A stretch of DNA of 64,000 nt from contig NW_008705561.1 of assembly GCF_000186865.1 (NCBI RefSeq), positions 583,168 through 647,167 of the forward strand, given 5' to 3'. The notes beneath the pieces were generated by a model. The model was not told where the DNA came from, ran no database searches, and worked only from the letters and a program-made list of their open reading frames with translations. Shown in pieces: positions 62,821-64,000 of the stretch. A program made the position numbers and the translations under genes. Each line of letters starts with the position of its first letter. Position 1 is the first letter of the stretch. Source of the DNA: Aureococcus anophagefferens (taxonomy: Eukaryota > Sar > Pelagophyceae > Pelagomonadales > Pelagomonadaceae).

Positions 62821-64000
62821 ATGTTTACCCGATCGATCAATTCACAATGGGGCGAAGCCCGCTCTCCTAGCCTAGCATCATCGAGCGCAATGGGGCGAAA
62901 AACTGCGAAAGAGCGCCTCGCCGCGAAGCTGCGCGCGAGGCAAGGTGCTGCGGACGAGGTGTCTGTGTCTGTGTCACACAGGCTACGCACTGCGGACGGC
63001 GATGCGCTTACAGCGCATGGATCCCGCCATTTGCAGTCGCTTCTCGAGATGAAGTCCGAAATGGAGGACTTAAAGAGAAATGTCAAGGACGAGAACAATT
63101 GGGAGACGCTGAAGCGCGCCGTCGAGCGAACGGAGCCGATGCACGAAATACGGAAGACGCTCGAGCTGCCCCGGGGCGCGGCGCAGGGCAACGGGGCGAT
63201 GCTCAAGATCGTCGGCCACCGGTCCTGCGCCCGCTGCGGCCTGAAGGAGCAGACGCTCGAGGGGAAGCTCTCGAGCTGCGCGCGGTGCCTGCAGCGCGAG
63301 GTCTTCGAGCCGCCGCTGTACTGCTCGGTCGAGTGCCAGCGCGCGGCCTGGCCTTCCCACAAGCCGGTGTGCGGCGTGTCGTCCCGGCCGCCCGAGTGCG
63401 ACGGGTCCTGGGTCGACCCGTACCGCGCGGCCAAGGACGGCTCGTACCACTTTGGATCTCTCGAGCTCATGGACTGGGAGGGCGAAGACGAAGACGGCAA
63501 ATTGATGGGCTTCGGCGGCGTGTTTTTGTGCGAGGCGCGCGGCATGCGGGACCAGTTCGCGGCCTGCGGCTCCGACCCGGCCAAGTTCGTCAAGACGAGA
63601 GTCACCGCGTTCCGCTGGACGTGCTGCGGCGTCGACGCCGGCCTGGGCGCCGAGGGCTGCGACCATCACGGCGATCCCCGCGCGACGGCGCCCTGCGGTT
63701 GCGACTTCTGCCTCGCGGGCAAGACGCTTCCGTCGCACGTCTGGAACAAGAAGCTCCGAAGCCAGGCCGCGCGCGGGCTCGAGCGCGCGCTCCGCCGCGG
63801 GCCCGACCCGAAGTCCGTCTGCGCGGCCGGGCTTCGGAACTGGGAGCTCCGGCAAAGGTCCGGCATCATGCGCGACGTGGACTTCCCGGACGAGGACAGC
63901 GACGGCCCGCCGCCGCCGAAACCGCCGCGTCGCCCGAAGAAGGCGCCGGCCGCGCCGAAGCCCGGGATCGACTACTCGAAGTGGGACGACATCGACAGCG
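62821..64000 (+). CDS. MYND-finger protein, 3' partial
   Basis: The frame runs from 62821 (ATG TTT ACC CGA) to the window end without a stop, over 393 codons. A charged coiled coil (SLLEMKSEMEDLKRNVKDEN) is followed by a MYND finger, HRSCARCGLKEQT to YCSVECQRAAWPSHKPVCG, with all eight ligands. A cysteine/histidine-rich region comes next (TCCGVDAGLGAEGCDHHGD, CGCDFCLAGKTLPSHVW), then an acidic and proline-rich stretch. MYND fingers bind proline-rich partners. A second ATG at 62890 lies in a duplicated ATGGGGCGAA and may be the real start. Only 37 bp separate the first ATG from the divergent radical-SAM start. Confidence 0.75.
   Translation, partial: MFTRSINSQWGEARSPSLASSSAMGRKTAKERLAAKLRARQGAADEVSVSVSHRLRTADGDALTAHGSRHLQSLLEMKSEMEDLKRNVKDENNWETLKRAVERTEPMHEIRKTLELPRGAAQGNGAMLKIVGHRSCARCGLKEQTLEGKLSSCARCLQREVFEPPLYCSVECQRAAWPSHKPVCGVSSRPPECDGSWVDPYRAAKDGSYHFGSLELMDWEGEDEDGKLMGFGGVFLCEARGMRDQFAACGSDPAKFVKTRVTAFRWTCCGVDAGLGAEGCDHHGDPRATAPCGCDFCLAGKTLPSHVWNKKLRSQAARGLERALRRGPDPKSVCAAGLRNWELRQRSGIMRDVDFPDEDSDGPPPPKPPRRPKKAPAAPKPGIDYSKWDDIDS

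Noticed and set aside
1..64000. Bacterial or viral origin suggested by high GC and few introns
   Set aside because: SNARE, Prp40, KEOPS, U-box, plastid presequences and GT-AG introns throughout show nuclear eukaryotic DNA; no viral or bacterial gene block was seen.

Overview
This window is nuclear DNA from a compact, very GC-rich genome of a photosynthetic stramenopile, most like a pelagophyte alga such as Aureococcus. Four things point there. Presequences carry the heterokont plastid cleavage pattern (ATAF|VA in the phosphatase at 2811, DAFAP in the FKBP at 59464). The proteins are eukaryotic (SNARE, E2, Prp40, nucleoporin, ionotropic-receptor and KEOPS proteins). Ordinary introns are about 46-60 bp. 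Several introns are introner-like insertions with terminal inverted repeats (TIRs) and target-site duplications (TSDs), a feature known from pelagophyte genomes. The species call is inference. There are no operons, ribosome-binding sites, rRNA genes or CRISPR arrays. Genes lie on both strands, often only 10-150 bp apart. Two 50-N scaffold gaps fall at 44196-44245 and 58538-58587.

Layout. 1-6.2 kb: R-SNARE (5' end off the window), a small membrane protein, a phosphatase/cold-shock/ASCH fusion, a SulP transporter and an E2 enzyme. 6.4-16.6 kb: a FANCJ-type helicase fused to a U-box, a sulfotransferase with a long N-terminal extension, an insulysin-type M16 peptidase and a second, membrane-anchored sulfotransferase. 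16.8-21 kb: a nucleoporin-like gene whose 3' third is cut by six short, mostly introner-derived introns, one of them GC-AG. 21.2-23.8 kb: a glycine-transporter/ACT fusion followed by a separate double-ACT protein. 23.9-35.1 kb: Prp40, a START-like/glutaredoxin fusion, a ZnF-UBP protein, an AEC-like transporter, an EF-hand protein, a cAMP-receptor-like GPCR and a RING-RRM-RS protein. 35.3-49.7 kb: an ionotropic-receptor gene with a broken neighbouring copy, a TPR protein, a DNMT3-like methyltransferase, a GT61 enzyme, Cgi121/TPRKB, a plastid-type nucleotide transporter, dethiobiotin synthetase and a zinc-finger/coiled-coil protein. 51-64 kb: a DnaJ/zinc-finger/UIM protein, a tiny two-exon tail-anchored protein, a MYND-RING-Sel1 protein, Mpv17, PrmA, a second J protein, a plastid FKBP, a TPR/radical-SAM protein and a MYND protein that leaves the window.

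The most striking signals follow. (1) The TPR/radical-SAM gene has an in-frame UGA followed by 36 clearly protein-like codons and then a SECIS-like hairpin, so it is a candidate selenoprotein. (2) The FANCJ-like helicase and a U-box ligase domain form one uninterrupted reading frame, next door to an unusually long E2. (3) At least three unrelated TIR families act as introns, with TSDs that supply the splice sites. (4) Several multidomain fusions look unusual: glycine transporter + ACT, phosphatase + CSD + ASCH, RING + RRM + RS, and DnaJ + C2H2 + RanBP2 + UIMs. (5) Four non-coding TIR elements sit between genes.
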